From contig JAPUUO010000053.1 in assembly GCA_026967815.1 (NCBI GenBank), forward strand, positions 1 to 9,210: 9,210 nt of DNA. Direction: 5' to 3'. The notes under the pieces are model-generated. The model had not been told where the DNA came from, ran no database searches, and saw only the letters and a program-made list of their open reading frames with translations. Of the stretch, positions 1 through 6,148 are shown in pieces. Every line of letters starts with the position of its first letter. Position 1 is the first letter of the stretch. Both the position numbers and the translations under genes were made by a program. This DNA comes from Candidatus Bathyarchaeota archaeon (GTDB taxonomy: Archaea; Thermoproteota; Bathyarchaeia; Bathyarchaeales; Bathyarchaeaceae).

Positions 1-993
1 CCTGGAATTAACGCAGTGATTAGAGCAGTAGTCCGCAAAGGCATCCTTCGTTATAAATGTGAAATGGTAGGCATCAAAGACGGGTGGAAAGGGCTTCTTG
101 AGGAAGATTTCATGCCGCTGACCCTTACGGCAATTAGGGGCATACTTCATCTCGGGGGCTCCATTCTTGGGACTTCAAGAACCAATCCGTTTAAGCGTGA
201 AGATGGACCTCAGAAAATATTTGAAAATGTCAAGAAGCTGAACATAGAAGCTGTAGTTGTGATTGGAGGAGACGATACACAGAAGGTAGCTCAGAAGCTT
301 TACGAAATGGGGCTTCCTTGCGTTTCAGTGCCCAAGACTATTGACAATGATTTGGCTCACACCGATTATACTTTTGGGTTCAACACGGCGGTATCTATAG
401 CAACTGAGGCGCTTGACCGGATTCACACAACAGCAGAGGCACATCGTAGAGTCATGATAGTTGAGGTTATGGGAAGATACACTGGTTGGATAGCTTTAGA
501 AGCAGGAATTGCAGGAGGAGCCGACATCATACTTATTCCAGAACAACCTTTTGACATAGACGAAGTGTGTGAACACATAAAGCGCAGGCAAGAACGAGGA
601 GCCAACTTCAGCGTTGTTGTGGTCGCTGAAGGAGCTAAACCAAAAGGCGGAGCAGAAATTACGTACGGTGACAGCGTAGACGAGTTTGGACACGTAAGAC
701 TTGGCGGAGTCGGTTACTATTTGGGTAGAGAAATCGAGAAATGTACAGACGTCGAAACCCGTGTTGTAATGCTTGGGCACGTACAACGAGGAGGCTCTCC
801 AACAGCGTTCGATAGAATTTTGGCAACGAGATATGGAATAGCTGCAATCGACTTGGTCAATCAGGGTAAATTCGGGGTCATGGTTGCTCTAAAAGGCAAC
901 AAAATAGTTTCTGTTCCACTAGAAGACGTGATATGTAAACGGAAAACCGTTGACCCGAAACTTTACGAGATGTCGACGGTCTTCTTCGGCTAG
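1..993 (+). CDS. pfp: 6-phosphofructokinase, pyrophosphate-dependent type (5' end outside window)
   Basis: Phosphorylates fructose 6-phosphate to fructose 1,6-bisphosphate in the cytoplasm (glycolysis); PPi-dependent members also run the reverse reaction. The frame is open from base 1 and begins with PGINAVIRAVVR, the conserved N-terminal loop of the family, so about 14 residues lie upstream of the window. The GTG at 16 is an internal valine codon, not the start. Visible motifs, numbered from the first visible codon, are GGDDT (89-93), PKTIDND (111-117, with the catalytic base D115), MGR (157-159) and GHVQRGGSP (from 259). Known family rule: ATP enzymes have Gly where this protein has the second Asp of GGDDT, and PPi enzymes pair that Asp with Lys before TIDND. 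Both PPi determinants are present. The visible part is 330 residues, a normal full length once the missing start is added. Family assignment is very sure; donor specificity is strong inference. Confidence 0.95.
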   Translation, partial: PGINAVIRAVVRKGILRYKCEMVGIKDGWKGLLEEDFMPLTLTAIRGILHLGGSILGTSRTNPFKREDGPQKIFENVKKLNIEAVVVIGGDDTQKVAQKLYEMGLPCVSVPKTIDNDLAHTDYTFGFNTAVSIATEALDRIHTTAEAHRRVMIVEVMGRYTGWIALEAGIAGGADIILIPEQPFDIDEVCEHIKRRQERGANFSVVVVAEGAKPKGGAEITYGDSVDEFGHVRLGGVGYYLGREIEKCTDVETRVVMLGHVQRGGSPTAFDRILATRYGIAAIDLVNQGKFGVMVALKGNKIVSVPLEDVICKRKTVDPKLYEMSTVFFG

Positions 994-1052
994 TCGCATT
1001 CCTTACAAAAACACTGATTCCTCGTCTAGTACAGATTTCATTGGTGAAGACG

Positions 1053-1069
1053 CCAAAATTGTTTATAAC
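1053..1069 (+). promoter_or_regulatory. Candidate archaeal promoter (BRE + TATA) for archease
   Basis: An A-rich CCAAAA stretch is followed by TTTATAAC at 1062-1069, matching the archaeal BRE/TATA layout. A start about 25 bases downstream would leave a leader of roughly 20-25 bases carrying the GAGGT site before the TTG at 1116. The box lies inside the longer reading frame that could start at 1041, which argues against that earlier start. Found by eye only. Confidence 0.4.
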
Positions 1070-1103
1070 ATCTACGCTGTCACTTAGAAAAGAACATAAG
1101 GAA

Positions 1104-1108
1104 GAGGT
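1104..1108 (+). promoter_or_regulatory. Ribosome binding site that fixes the archease start
   Basis: GAGGT sits 7 bases before the TTG at 1116. The in-frame TTG at 1041 has no comparable site, and the extra 25 residues it would add are not part of the archease fold, so 1116 is preferred. Confidence 0.65.
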
Positions 1109-1115
1109 CAAGCGT

Positions 1116-1544
1116 TTGAAGCGCTTTAAGTTTCTGGAACATACAGCTGATGCTTATGTTGCAGCTTACGGCAGCACCTTAGAAGAGGCGTTTGAAAACG
1201 CAGCCTACGCAACTTTTGAAGTTATGACTGAGGCTGAGAAGATAGAGCCAAAAATCGAGGAAAACGTAGAAGTTGAGGGGCATGACGAACAATCACTTCT
1301 CTATAATTGGCTGGAAGCTTTTCTAGTCAAATTCGACACTGCAGGTAAGCTTTACTCTCGTTTCAAAATTCACAAAATAGAAAAAACGAAAGAAGGCTAC
1401 AGACTAATAGCAAGAATCTGGGGTGAAACCTACAATTCAAAAAAACATCCACAGAAGGTGGGAATTAAAGCGGTCACCTACCATCGAATGGAAATAGTAA
1501 AAAAGCCAGAACAGATAACTCTGAAGTTTATCTTAGACATTTGA
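1116..1544 (+). CDS. Archease (RtcB RNA-ligase activator)
   Basis: Archease speeds guanylylation and multiple turnover of the tRNA-splicing and RNA-repair ligase RtcB in the cytoplasm. From the TTG at 1116 the protein is 142 residues, the usual family length, and begins MKRFKFLEHTAD. The hallmark HTAD is at residues 9-12 and the C-terminal KAVTYH at 118-123, with a second acidic site at D141 in the final FILDI. In characterised archeases, aspartates near both ends bind the metal. The overlapping longer frame from 1041 adds 25 residues that look non-family. The gene follows the phosphofructokinase by 122 bases and has its own candidate promoter, so it need not be cotranscribed. It converges with the regulator gene 13 bases downstream. 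No rtcB is visible in the window. Identification is firm. Confidence 0.94.
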   Translation: MKRFKFLEHTADAYVAAYGSTLEEAFENAAYATFEVMTEAEKIEPKIEENVEVEGHDEQSLLYNWLEAFLVKFDTAGKLYSRFKIHKIEKTKEGYRLIARIWGETYNSKKHPQKVGIKAVTYHRMEIVKKPEQITLKFILDI

Positions 1545-1557
1545 GTTTCACACAAAC

Positions 1558-2037
1558 TTACCGAATTAATAAGGTAATTTCCTCAACTAGCGTTTCGGGT
1601 ATGATGTTTCGTTTGCCTCGTTTTCTGAGACTGACAAATCCCAAGCTTTGCAGGACTTTCAGGTCTTGATAAACGTTTTTCACGTTTCGCTTGGTTTTTT
1701 GTGCCAACTTGTTTATAGATTCTGTTTGGATACTCGCTAGGCTGTAGAGCAGTTCGATTCGTTTAGGTGTGAGAAGAGCAGTTTCTTTGGGGCTCAAGTC
1801 GCGTAATTCCTCAACAACATAGTCGAGTTCGCCGCTTTCTACATAGCCTCGATAAGCGTGGACTAGACTAGCCCATTCAAAATATGTGCCTACCATGCGT
1901 CGGTCTAGTTTCCTGCTCAAAAACAACTCTTCAAATTCATCAAATGTCATGTCGTGTTCTTTTTCACATTGTTTTATTTTGCTCTTCACCTCCTCTATTG
2001 TAAGCCTCCGAATGATCCTTATCAACATGCTAATCAT
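1558..2037 (-). CDS. Winged-helix transcriptional regulator (HVO_A0114-like C-terminal domain)
   Basis: A 159-residue probable DNA-binding protein. The C-terminal half (about 88-159) starts with LLTPKRIELL and continues with helices around 107-131 (KLAQKTKRNVKNVYQDLKVLQSLG cut short here as LAQKTKRNVKNVYQDL), then a basic wing LRKRGKRN (137-144). This pattern is typical of the archaeal HVO_A0114/COG4190-like winged-helix proteins. The N-terminal half (13-80) is charged and helical, with MTFDEFEELF at 30-39, and may form a dimerisation or partner-binding region. Some relatives act as antitoxins, but no toxin-like partner gene is next to it. It is transcribed away from the metallo-hydrolase gene, and an 11-base palindrome sits between the two, so control of itself and its neighbour is plausible inference. 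The start at 2037 has only a weak TGGG in front; ATG at 2028 is an alternative. Confidence 0.8.
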   Translation of the reverse strand: MISMLIRIIRRLTIEEVKSKIKQCEKEHDMTFDEFEELFLSRKLDRRMVGTYFEWASLVHAYRGYVESGELDYVVEELRDLSPKETALLTPKRIELLYSLASIQTESINKLAQKTKRNVKNVYQDLKVLQSLGFVSLRKRGKRNIIPETLVEEITLLIR

Positions 2038-2088
2038 CCCATAGCAAGCTTAGTATCGTGTAACAGTAAAATTTGTTGGTGTGAAAAC

Positions 2089-2096
2089 CATAAAAT
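2089..2096 (-). promoter_or_regulatory. Candidate TATA box for the winged-helix regulator gene
   Basis: On the minus strand the bases read TTTTATGG, about 52-59 bases before the ATG at 2037, the same spacing as the TATA-like boxes of other genes in this window. It abuts the palindrome at 2096-2106. Assigned by eye. Confidence 0.3.
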
Positions 2097-2106
2097 GCAA
2101 TTTGCA
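2096..2106. promoter_or_regulatory. Perfect palindrome between divergent promoters, possible operator
   Basis: TGCAA-T-TTGCA is a 5+5 base inverted repeat with one central base. It lies exactly between the candidate TATA box of the regulator (minus) and the candidate BRE/TATA of the metallo-hydrolase (plus). A dimeric winged-helix protein bound here could block both promoters. Binding is inference. Confidence 0.35.
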
Positions 2107-2117
2107 AAAACTTTAAC
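2104..2117 (+). promoter_or_regulatory. Candidate BRE + TATA for the metallo-hydrolase gene
   Basis: GCAAAAA is followed by CTTTAAC, 40-46 bases before the ATG at 2157. This allows a short leader containing the GGTGA ribosome binding site. Found by eye. Confidence 0.35.
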
Positions 2118-2144
2118 CTTAACACAATTCATTAGTTATTTTCC

Positions 2145-2151
2145 AAGGTGA
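2145..2151 (+). promoter_or_regulatory. Ribosome binding site that fixes the metallo-hydrolase start
   Basis: AAGGTGA, a canonical archaeal site, stands 5 bases before the ATG at 2157. The GTG within it (2148) is in frame and could be misread as the start, but it is better explained as part of the site. Confidence 0.65.
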
Positions 2152-2156
2152 AAGCA

Positions 2157-3071
2157 ATGTATACCACAAAGCTGAACGACTATGCGTATCTAATTGACCT
2201 AAAAACAGCTGGCTATGACAACTTCATTGGCTCATATGTTTTAAAAGAAGACAAAGTAGCAATTGTAGAAACAGGCCCGACGTCTTCTATTCCGAATCTG
2301 CTTGCTGGCCTTAAGGAACTGGACATACAAACTGAAGCCGTTAGCTATGTGTTGGTCTCTCATATTCACATGGATCATGCAGGCGGAGCTGGTGCACTCT
2401 TACACAAGCTGCCAAATGCAAAACTACTAGTCCAAAAACGAGGTGCCCCTCACATGGTAAATCCAGAAAAACTGTGGGTAAATTCCAAAAAGGTCCTCGG
2501 TAAAATAGTTGATTCATACGGTCCAATTCTGCCAGTTCCTGAAAATCGCATAATCATCCCAGAAGACGGAATGATCATCGATTTGGGTGAACATATTAAA
2601 CTACAAGTTATAGAAACGCTAGGCCACGCCTCTCATCATCAAAGCTTCTACGAAAAAGAGAGCAGAACACTTTTCCTCGGAGACGCTGGAGGAATCTATC
2701 TCCAAAAGTTGGATGCCGTTATTCCTACAACTCCTCCACCGCTTCATTTGGAAATGAAACTGAGTTCGCTTGAAAAACTCATGAGCTTGGAACCGAAGAT
2801 GCTTTGTTACACCCATTTTGGCCATGCAAGCAACGCAGTTAGCCGACTGCAAGCATATGGTGAACAGTTAAGACTGTGGGCAAGTATAGTTTCAGAGTCA
2901 ACTGAAAAAGGTGACGATTTAGAAGCAACGTATGCAAAGATTATAGAACAAGACCCCTTCATGAAAAAGGCAGAGGAATTCATCAAAAGACACGTTATGC
3001 TAAGACAAAGCGTTGTTCTACAAAGCATTCAAGGTTTCATTCAGTATTTTAAGAAAAATGGAACCGTGTAA
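2157..3071 (+). CDS. Metallo-beta-lactamase-fold hydrolase
   Basis: A 304-residue binuclear-metal hydrolase of the broad COG0491-type superfamily; its substrate cannot be read from the sequence. The metal-binding set is complete: HIHMDH at 69-74, a His in TLGHASHH (H158), the bridging Asp in LFLGDAGG (D177), and a C-terminal His in YTHFGH (H221). The last 80 residues form a helical extension with many charged residues. No signal peptide is seen, so it is cytoplasmic. The start at 2157 is chosen for the AAGGTGA site. It is divergent from a winged-helix regulator that may control it. Relatives include glyoxalase II-like thioesterases, lactonases and flavodiiron-type proteins; the latter is unlikely because no flavodoxin domain follows. 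Confidence 0.9.
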   Translation: MYTTKLNDYAYLIDLKTAGYDNFIGSYVLKEDKVAIVETGPTSSIPNLLAGLKELDIQTEAVSYVLVSHIHMDHAGGAGALLHKLPNAKLLVQKRGAPHMVNPEKLWVNSKKVLGKIVDSYGPILPVPENRIIIPEDGMIIDLGEHIKLQVIETLGHASHHQSFYEKESRTLFLGDAGGIYLQKLDAVIPTTPPPLHLEMKLSSLEKLMSLEPKMLCYTHFGHASNAVSRLQAYGEQLRLWASIVSESTEKGDDLEATYAKIIEQDPFMKKAEEFIKRHVMLRQSVVLQSIQGFIQYFKKNGTV

Positions 3072-3225
3072 ATCTACAGGATTGAGTCATTTAACTGACA
3101 CGTTGAGCCCTTGCCAGTTGAATGAGCGCATCGATTTTTGGGAGAGCATTGATTCAGCGATGGCGTACGTTCATGGGAGAGTCAGTGATTATCTGGAAGC
3201 ATGTGAAAAAGCTCGTAAATGCTGA
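3058..3225 (+). CDS. Doubtful small reading frame, 55 residues
   Basis: An ATG at 3058 overlaps the end of the metallo-hydrolase gene by 14 bases and opens a 55-residue frame. No ribosome binding site precedes it. The second half (from about residue 22, NERIDFWESIDSAM onward) looks like an amphipathic helix and ends in CEKARKC; the first half looks unstructured. No family is recognised. It could be a small coupled gene, a decayed remnant or chance. The stop is followed at once by a GC-rich TGCACGCGCC and then a pyrimidine tract. Confidence 0.25.
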   Translation: MEPCKSTGLSHLTDTLSPCQLNERIDFWESIDSAMAYVHGRVSDYLEACEKARKC

Positions 3226-3241
3226 ATGCACGCGCCTTCAG

Positions 3242-3257
3242 TTTTCCACTTCTTTCC
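3242..3257 (+). terminator. Possible pyrimidine-rich terminator after the metallo-hydrolase
   Basis: TTTTCCACTTCTTTCC on the plus strand lies just before the convergent AMP phosphorylase stop at 3261. Archaeal transcription often ends at T-rich tracts; the evidence is only base composition and position. Confidence 0.3.
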
Positions 3258-3260
3258 TAG

Positions 3261-4805
3261 TTATCTTTCCAGCGTGAAGATCTTTTTGTATATAGTTCGT
3301 GTTGGAATCTGATCCATCAACATCCTTTCTTCCGGTTTTTTGCTTAATCGCAGCGGCTGAAGTTTATTTGCCAGATCTATGGCCGCTTCCAGTTTTGTGT
3401 TTCTTTCCGCATATACCTCAAAGAGAACTCCGCCCTTGTCAATATGCTCCCCAAGTTTTATCTTGAGTATGACTCCAGCTCCCTTTTCTTTTGGAGCGCC
3501 TGCTTCTCTGGCTACTCGAGCGATGCTCTTATTGTTAATCCATAGAACTCTACCCTCTTTCTCTGTTGTTATATCTGCCTTTTTGTCTCCAACTGCTATG
3601 TCTTCAGGTTTTATTGTCGGCCCTCCGCCCTGTGCCTCAATTATTTCTCTGAGTTTTCTCTCTGCTTTTCCTGACTCCAGTAGACCTTCTGCTTTTTGTT
3701 TTCCATTTTCGATGCCAACCATTTCAAAAAGCATGCCCGCGATACTTGTTGCTTTTTCTCGAAGGTCAACTGGTCCCTTCCCCATGATAGTGGACAAGGC
3801 TTCTCTTGCTTCTAACGCCGGACCTATAGCATATCCAAGAGGTTGTTCTCCAAAGGTTACAGCGCATTGAACATTTATTCCTAAACGTTTCCCCAGATCT
3901 ATGAAATCGTATGCAAGTGCATGAGCCTCGCCGTTTGTCTTTATTTTTGCCCCTCTTCCAGTTGGAATATCTATAACTACGTGTGTAGCGCCCATGGCCT
4001 TTTTCTTGCTCATAATTGACGGAAGAAGCAAAGGATCTATAGCCAGTGGATATTCAACTTGGATGAATATATCGTCTGCAGGGGCTAACTCTAAGGCGCC
4101 GCCCCAAACGATGCAACCATTTGTTTTCTTCACTACTTCCTTAATCTCTTTGATAGTTAGGTTCACTGGACACAATGTTTCAACGCGGTCAGCTGTTCCA
4201 GCTGGAGAAGTGACTGCTCTGGATGAGGTTTTGGGTATGACCCATCCAGCAGCTGCAATGATTGGAACTATTAGAATTGATACCTTGTCTCCAGGTATTC
4301 CACCTATGCTATGTTTGTCGAGAATTGGACCTTTGTCAAATGTTACGGTGCTACCGGTTTCCACCATCGCCTTTGATAGAGCTTCAACTTCGTCCATGTT
4401 TATGCCGTGAATATAAAGGGCTGTTACGAAGGATGCAAGTTCGGTGTCGCTAAGGTGACGTTCTATCACATCTTGGACTATCATCTCTATTTCATTTTCT
4501 CGGAGTCTTTCACCGCGTATTTTTGCCTGCACATGACTAAGCCCTTCAGGTCTTTCTGCTGGTTGCACCTCAACGTCTTCTCCAGTTTTCATTCCTAGCT
4601 TTCTCGAAATTTCTTCGTAAAGCCCTACATAGTTGCGTGGAAAGTTACCTGCTATGTTGACGATGGCGATTGTCTCGTTTTTTTTATAGGTTATTCTGAC
4701 TCTGTCGGAAGAGTGTACGCCCAAAAGCCCGGCGGTTTCATCATCCAATATTGCGATACTTCTTCCGCCAGCTTGTAGGTCTAATAGTCTGGCTTTAAGC
4801 TTCAT
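3261..4805 (-). CDS. deoA: AMP phosphorylase (archaeal DeoA family)
   Basis: Catalyses AMP + phosphate to adenine + ribose-1,5-bisphosphate, the entry step of the archaeal AMP-degradation pathway; family members also accept CMP and UMP. The 514-residue protein has the extra N-terminal domain (about 1-85) that marks AMP phosphorylases and is absent from bacterial thymidine phosphorylases. Next comes the phosphate/nucleotide-binding stretch DKHSIGGIPGDK (163-174) and the family signature KTSSRAVTSPAGTADRVE (192-209). A C-terminal alpha/beta domain follows from roughly 400. T. kodakarensis AMP phosphorylase is about 503 residues. The gene is divergent from RuBisCO and lies next to the isomerase that uses its product, which strongly supports AMP over thymidine as substrate. 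The ATG start matches the family's N-terminus but lacks a strong ribosome binding site and overlaps a hairpin. Confidence 0.95.
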   Translation of the reverse strand: MKLKARLLDLQAGGRSIAILDDETAGLLGVHSSDRVRITYKKNETIAIVNIAGNFPRNYVGLYEEISRKLGMKTGEDVEVQPAERPEGLSHVQAKIRGERLRENEIEMIVQDVIERHLSDTELASFVTALYIHGINMDEVEALSKAMVETGSTVTFDKGPILDKHSIGGIPGDKVSILIVPIIAAAGWVIPKTSSRAVTSPAGTADRVETLCPVNLTIKEIKEVVKKTNGCIVWGGALELAPADDIFIQVEYPLAIDPLLLPSIMSKKKAMGATHVVIDIPTGRGAKIKTNGEAHALAYDFIDLGKRLGINVQCAVTFGEQPLGYAIGPALEAREALSTIMGKGPVDLREKATSIAGMLFEMVGIENGKQKAEGLLESGKAERKLREIIEAQGGGPTIKPEDIAVGDKKADITTEKEGRVLWINNKSIARVAREAGAPKEKGAGVILKIKLGEHIDKGGVLFEVYAERNTKLEAAIDLANKLQPLRLSKKPEERMLMDQIPTRTIYKKIFTLER

Positions 4806-4819
4806 GAAGTTTCACTTCA
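4805..4819 (-). promoter_or_regulatory. Hairpin overlapping the AMP phosphorylase start codon
   Basis: Read on the minus strand, TGAAGT-GAA-ACTTCA is a perfect 6-base inverted repeat with a 3-base loop, and its last A is the A of the ATG. In the messenger this could hide the start codon and the weak GUGA in front of it. A translational role is inference. Confidence 0.3.
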
Positions 4820-4857
4820 CAAATCAGATATCAATTCCTAACAAGTCAAATTAAATG

Positions 4858-4866
4858 ATATAAATA
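4858..4866 (+). promoter_or_regulatory. TATA box for RuBisCO, possibly shared with AMP phosphorylase
   Basis: ATATAAATA is the best TATA match in the window, 46-54 bases before the TTG at 4912, giving a leader of about 25 bases that holds the GAGAGGT site. Read on the minus strand, the same stretch gives TTTATATC followed by TTTAAT, about 50-60 bases before the AMP phosphorylase ATG. One AT-rich core may therefore serve both divergent genes. Confidence 0.55.
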
Positions 4867-4895
4867 GCTTTCAGGTTTGTATAATCAACTAAGCT

Positions 4896-4902
4896 GAGAG
4901 GT
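4896..4902 (+). promoter_or_regulatory. Ribosome binding site fixing the TTG start of RuBisCO
   Basis: GAGAGGT lies 9 bases before the TTG at 4912. No ATG is available near the family's expected N-terminus, so the TTG start is accepted. Confidence 0.65.
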
Positions 4903-4911
4903 CTTGCCAAT

Positions 4912-6141
4912 TTGAGATACACAGATTTTGTTGATTTTGAATATAAACCGGAAGAAACGGATGTTGTTTGTACGTTTTATGTTGAACCTGAAGGCATCGA
5001 CATAAAGGAAGCTGCTGGAGGTGTTGCCGCCGAGAGTTCAATAGGGACATGGACGGAACTCACAACCGTCAAGCCCTACGTGGAAAAGCTTGCCGCCCGC
5101 GTCTTCAGCATAAAGAGAAACGAAGTGAAAATCTCTTATCCGATAGAGCTTTTCGAGCCTGGAAACATGCCCAACATATTGAGCAGTGTTTCGGGAAACG
5201 TTTTCGGGTTAAAAACTCTTAAAAACTTAAGGCTTAATGACGTTGATTTTCCCGCAGAGCTTATTAGGAGTTTCAAGGGACCTAAATACGGTGTTGAAGG
5301 AATCCGCTCTCTTTTGAAGGTTCAAGATCGCCCATTTGTGGGAACGATTATCAAACCTAAGCTGGGATTGAAAACTTCGGATCACGCAGAAGTCGCCTAT
5401 GAAGCTTGGGTTGGAGGATGCGATATAGTAAAGGATGATGAGAACCTAAGCGATCAAGGATTTAATTCATTCGAAGATCGTGTCACAAAGACTCTAGAGG
5501 GTAGAGACAAGGCCGAGGAAGAAACGGGTGAAAGAAAAGTTTACATGGTTAACATCACGGCGGAAACTAAGGAGATGCTGAAAAGGGCGGAGTTCGTGCT
5601 TGACCCAGGTGGGGAATACGTTATGATTGACATTTTGACTTGTGGTTTCGCTGCTTTACAAACGCTACGTGAACAAGACTTTAACCTTGTAATTCACGCG
5701 CACAGAGCGGGCCATGCAGCCTTTACTAAAAACCTTAAGCACGGAATTTCAATGCGAGTAATAGCTAAAATTGCTAGGATTATAGGTGTAGACCAGCTTC
5801 ATGTAGGTACTGTTGTTGGAAAAATGTCAGAAACCAGAGAAGATGTGTCAGAAAACTGTAAAGCGTTGGAAGAAAAAATGAATGGTTTAAAACTGGTGTT
5901 GCCTGTTGCTTCAGGTGGTTTACATCCAGGATTGGTTCCTGCATTAATCGAGTTTTTCGGAAAAGACTTCGTTATCCAAGCTGGAGGAGGCATCCACGGT
6001 CATAGAGACGGAACAGTTGCTGGAGCAAAAGCCATGCGACAAGCAGTGGATGCAACTTTGAAGGGCATGCCTTTGAGGGAATATGCTAAAACGCACAGAG
6101 AACTCGAAATAGCACTGCAGACATGGGGTCAGCGCGCTTAA
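4912..6141 (+). CDS. rbcL: Ribulose-1,5-bisphosphate carboxylase, form III (archaeal)
   Basis: Adds CO2 to ribulose-1,5-bisphosphate to give two 3-phosphoglycerate; here it should be the last step of AMP degradation, not a Calvin cycle. The 409-residue protein starts at TTG. All catalytic positions are visible (spinach numbers in brackets): E41 (60), T46-W47 (65-66), N96 (123), K148 and K150 (175, 177), the carbamylated K174 with D176 and E177 (201, 203, 204), H264-R265 (294-295), H297 (327), loop-6 K304 (334), S334-G-G (379-381) and the GGG at 358-360. It is therefore a true RuBisCO, not a form IV RuBisCO-like protein. No small-subunit gene is nearby, as expected for form III. An oddity is Ser at 306 in loop 6, where many enzymes have Glu. 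It is divergent from AMP phosphorylase and converges on the isomerase with a 7-base gap. Confidence 0.97.
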   Translation: MRYTDFVDFEYKPEETDVVCTFYVEPEGIDIKEAAGGVAAESSIGTWTELTTVKPYVEKLAARVFSIKRNEVKISYPIELFEPGNMPNILSSVSGNVFGLKTLKNLRLNDVDFPAELIRSFKGPKYGVEGIRSLLKVQDRPFVGTIIKPKLGLKTSDHAEVAYEAWVGGCDIVKDDENLSDQGFNSFEDRVTKTLEGRDKAEEETGERKVYMVNITAETKEMLKRAEFVLDPGGEYVMIDILTCGFAALQTLREQDFNLVIHAHRAGHAAFTKNLKHGISMRVIAKIARIIGVDQLHVGTVVGKMSETREDVSENCKALEEKMNGLKLVLPVASGGLHPGLVPALIEFFGKDFVIQAGGGIHGHRDGTVAGAKAMRQAVDATLKGMPLREYAKTHRELEIALQTWGQRA

Positions 6142-6148
6142 AGTTTGG

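Noticed and set aside
1041..1115. N-terminal extension of archease from the TTG at 1041
   Set aside because: It lacks a ribosome binding site, contains the likely promoter, and adds residues outside the archease family; the GAGGT site points to 1116.
1954..2151. 65-codon plus-strand frame between the regulator and the hydrolase
   Set aside because: It overlaps the regulator antisense and the promoter region, is rich in Phe and Leu by composition, and has no family likeness.
3379..4410. Long open frames on the plus strand (163 and 138 codons) inside the AMP phosphorylase gene
   Set aside because: They are antisense to a gene with full family signatures, and their translations are low-complexity, Ser- and Pro-rich sequence typical of shadow frames.
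4912..6141. Form IV RuBisCO-like protein (enolase-type)
   Set aside because: Every catalytic and carbamylation residue of true RuBisCO is present.
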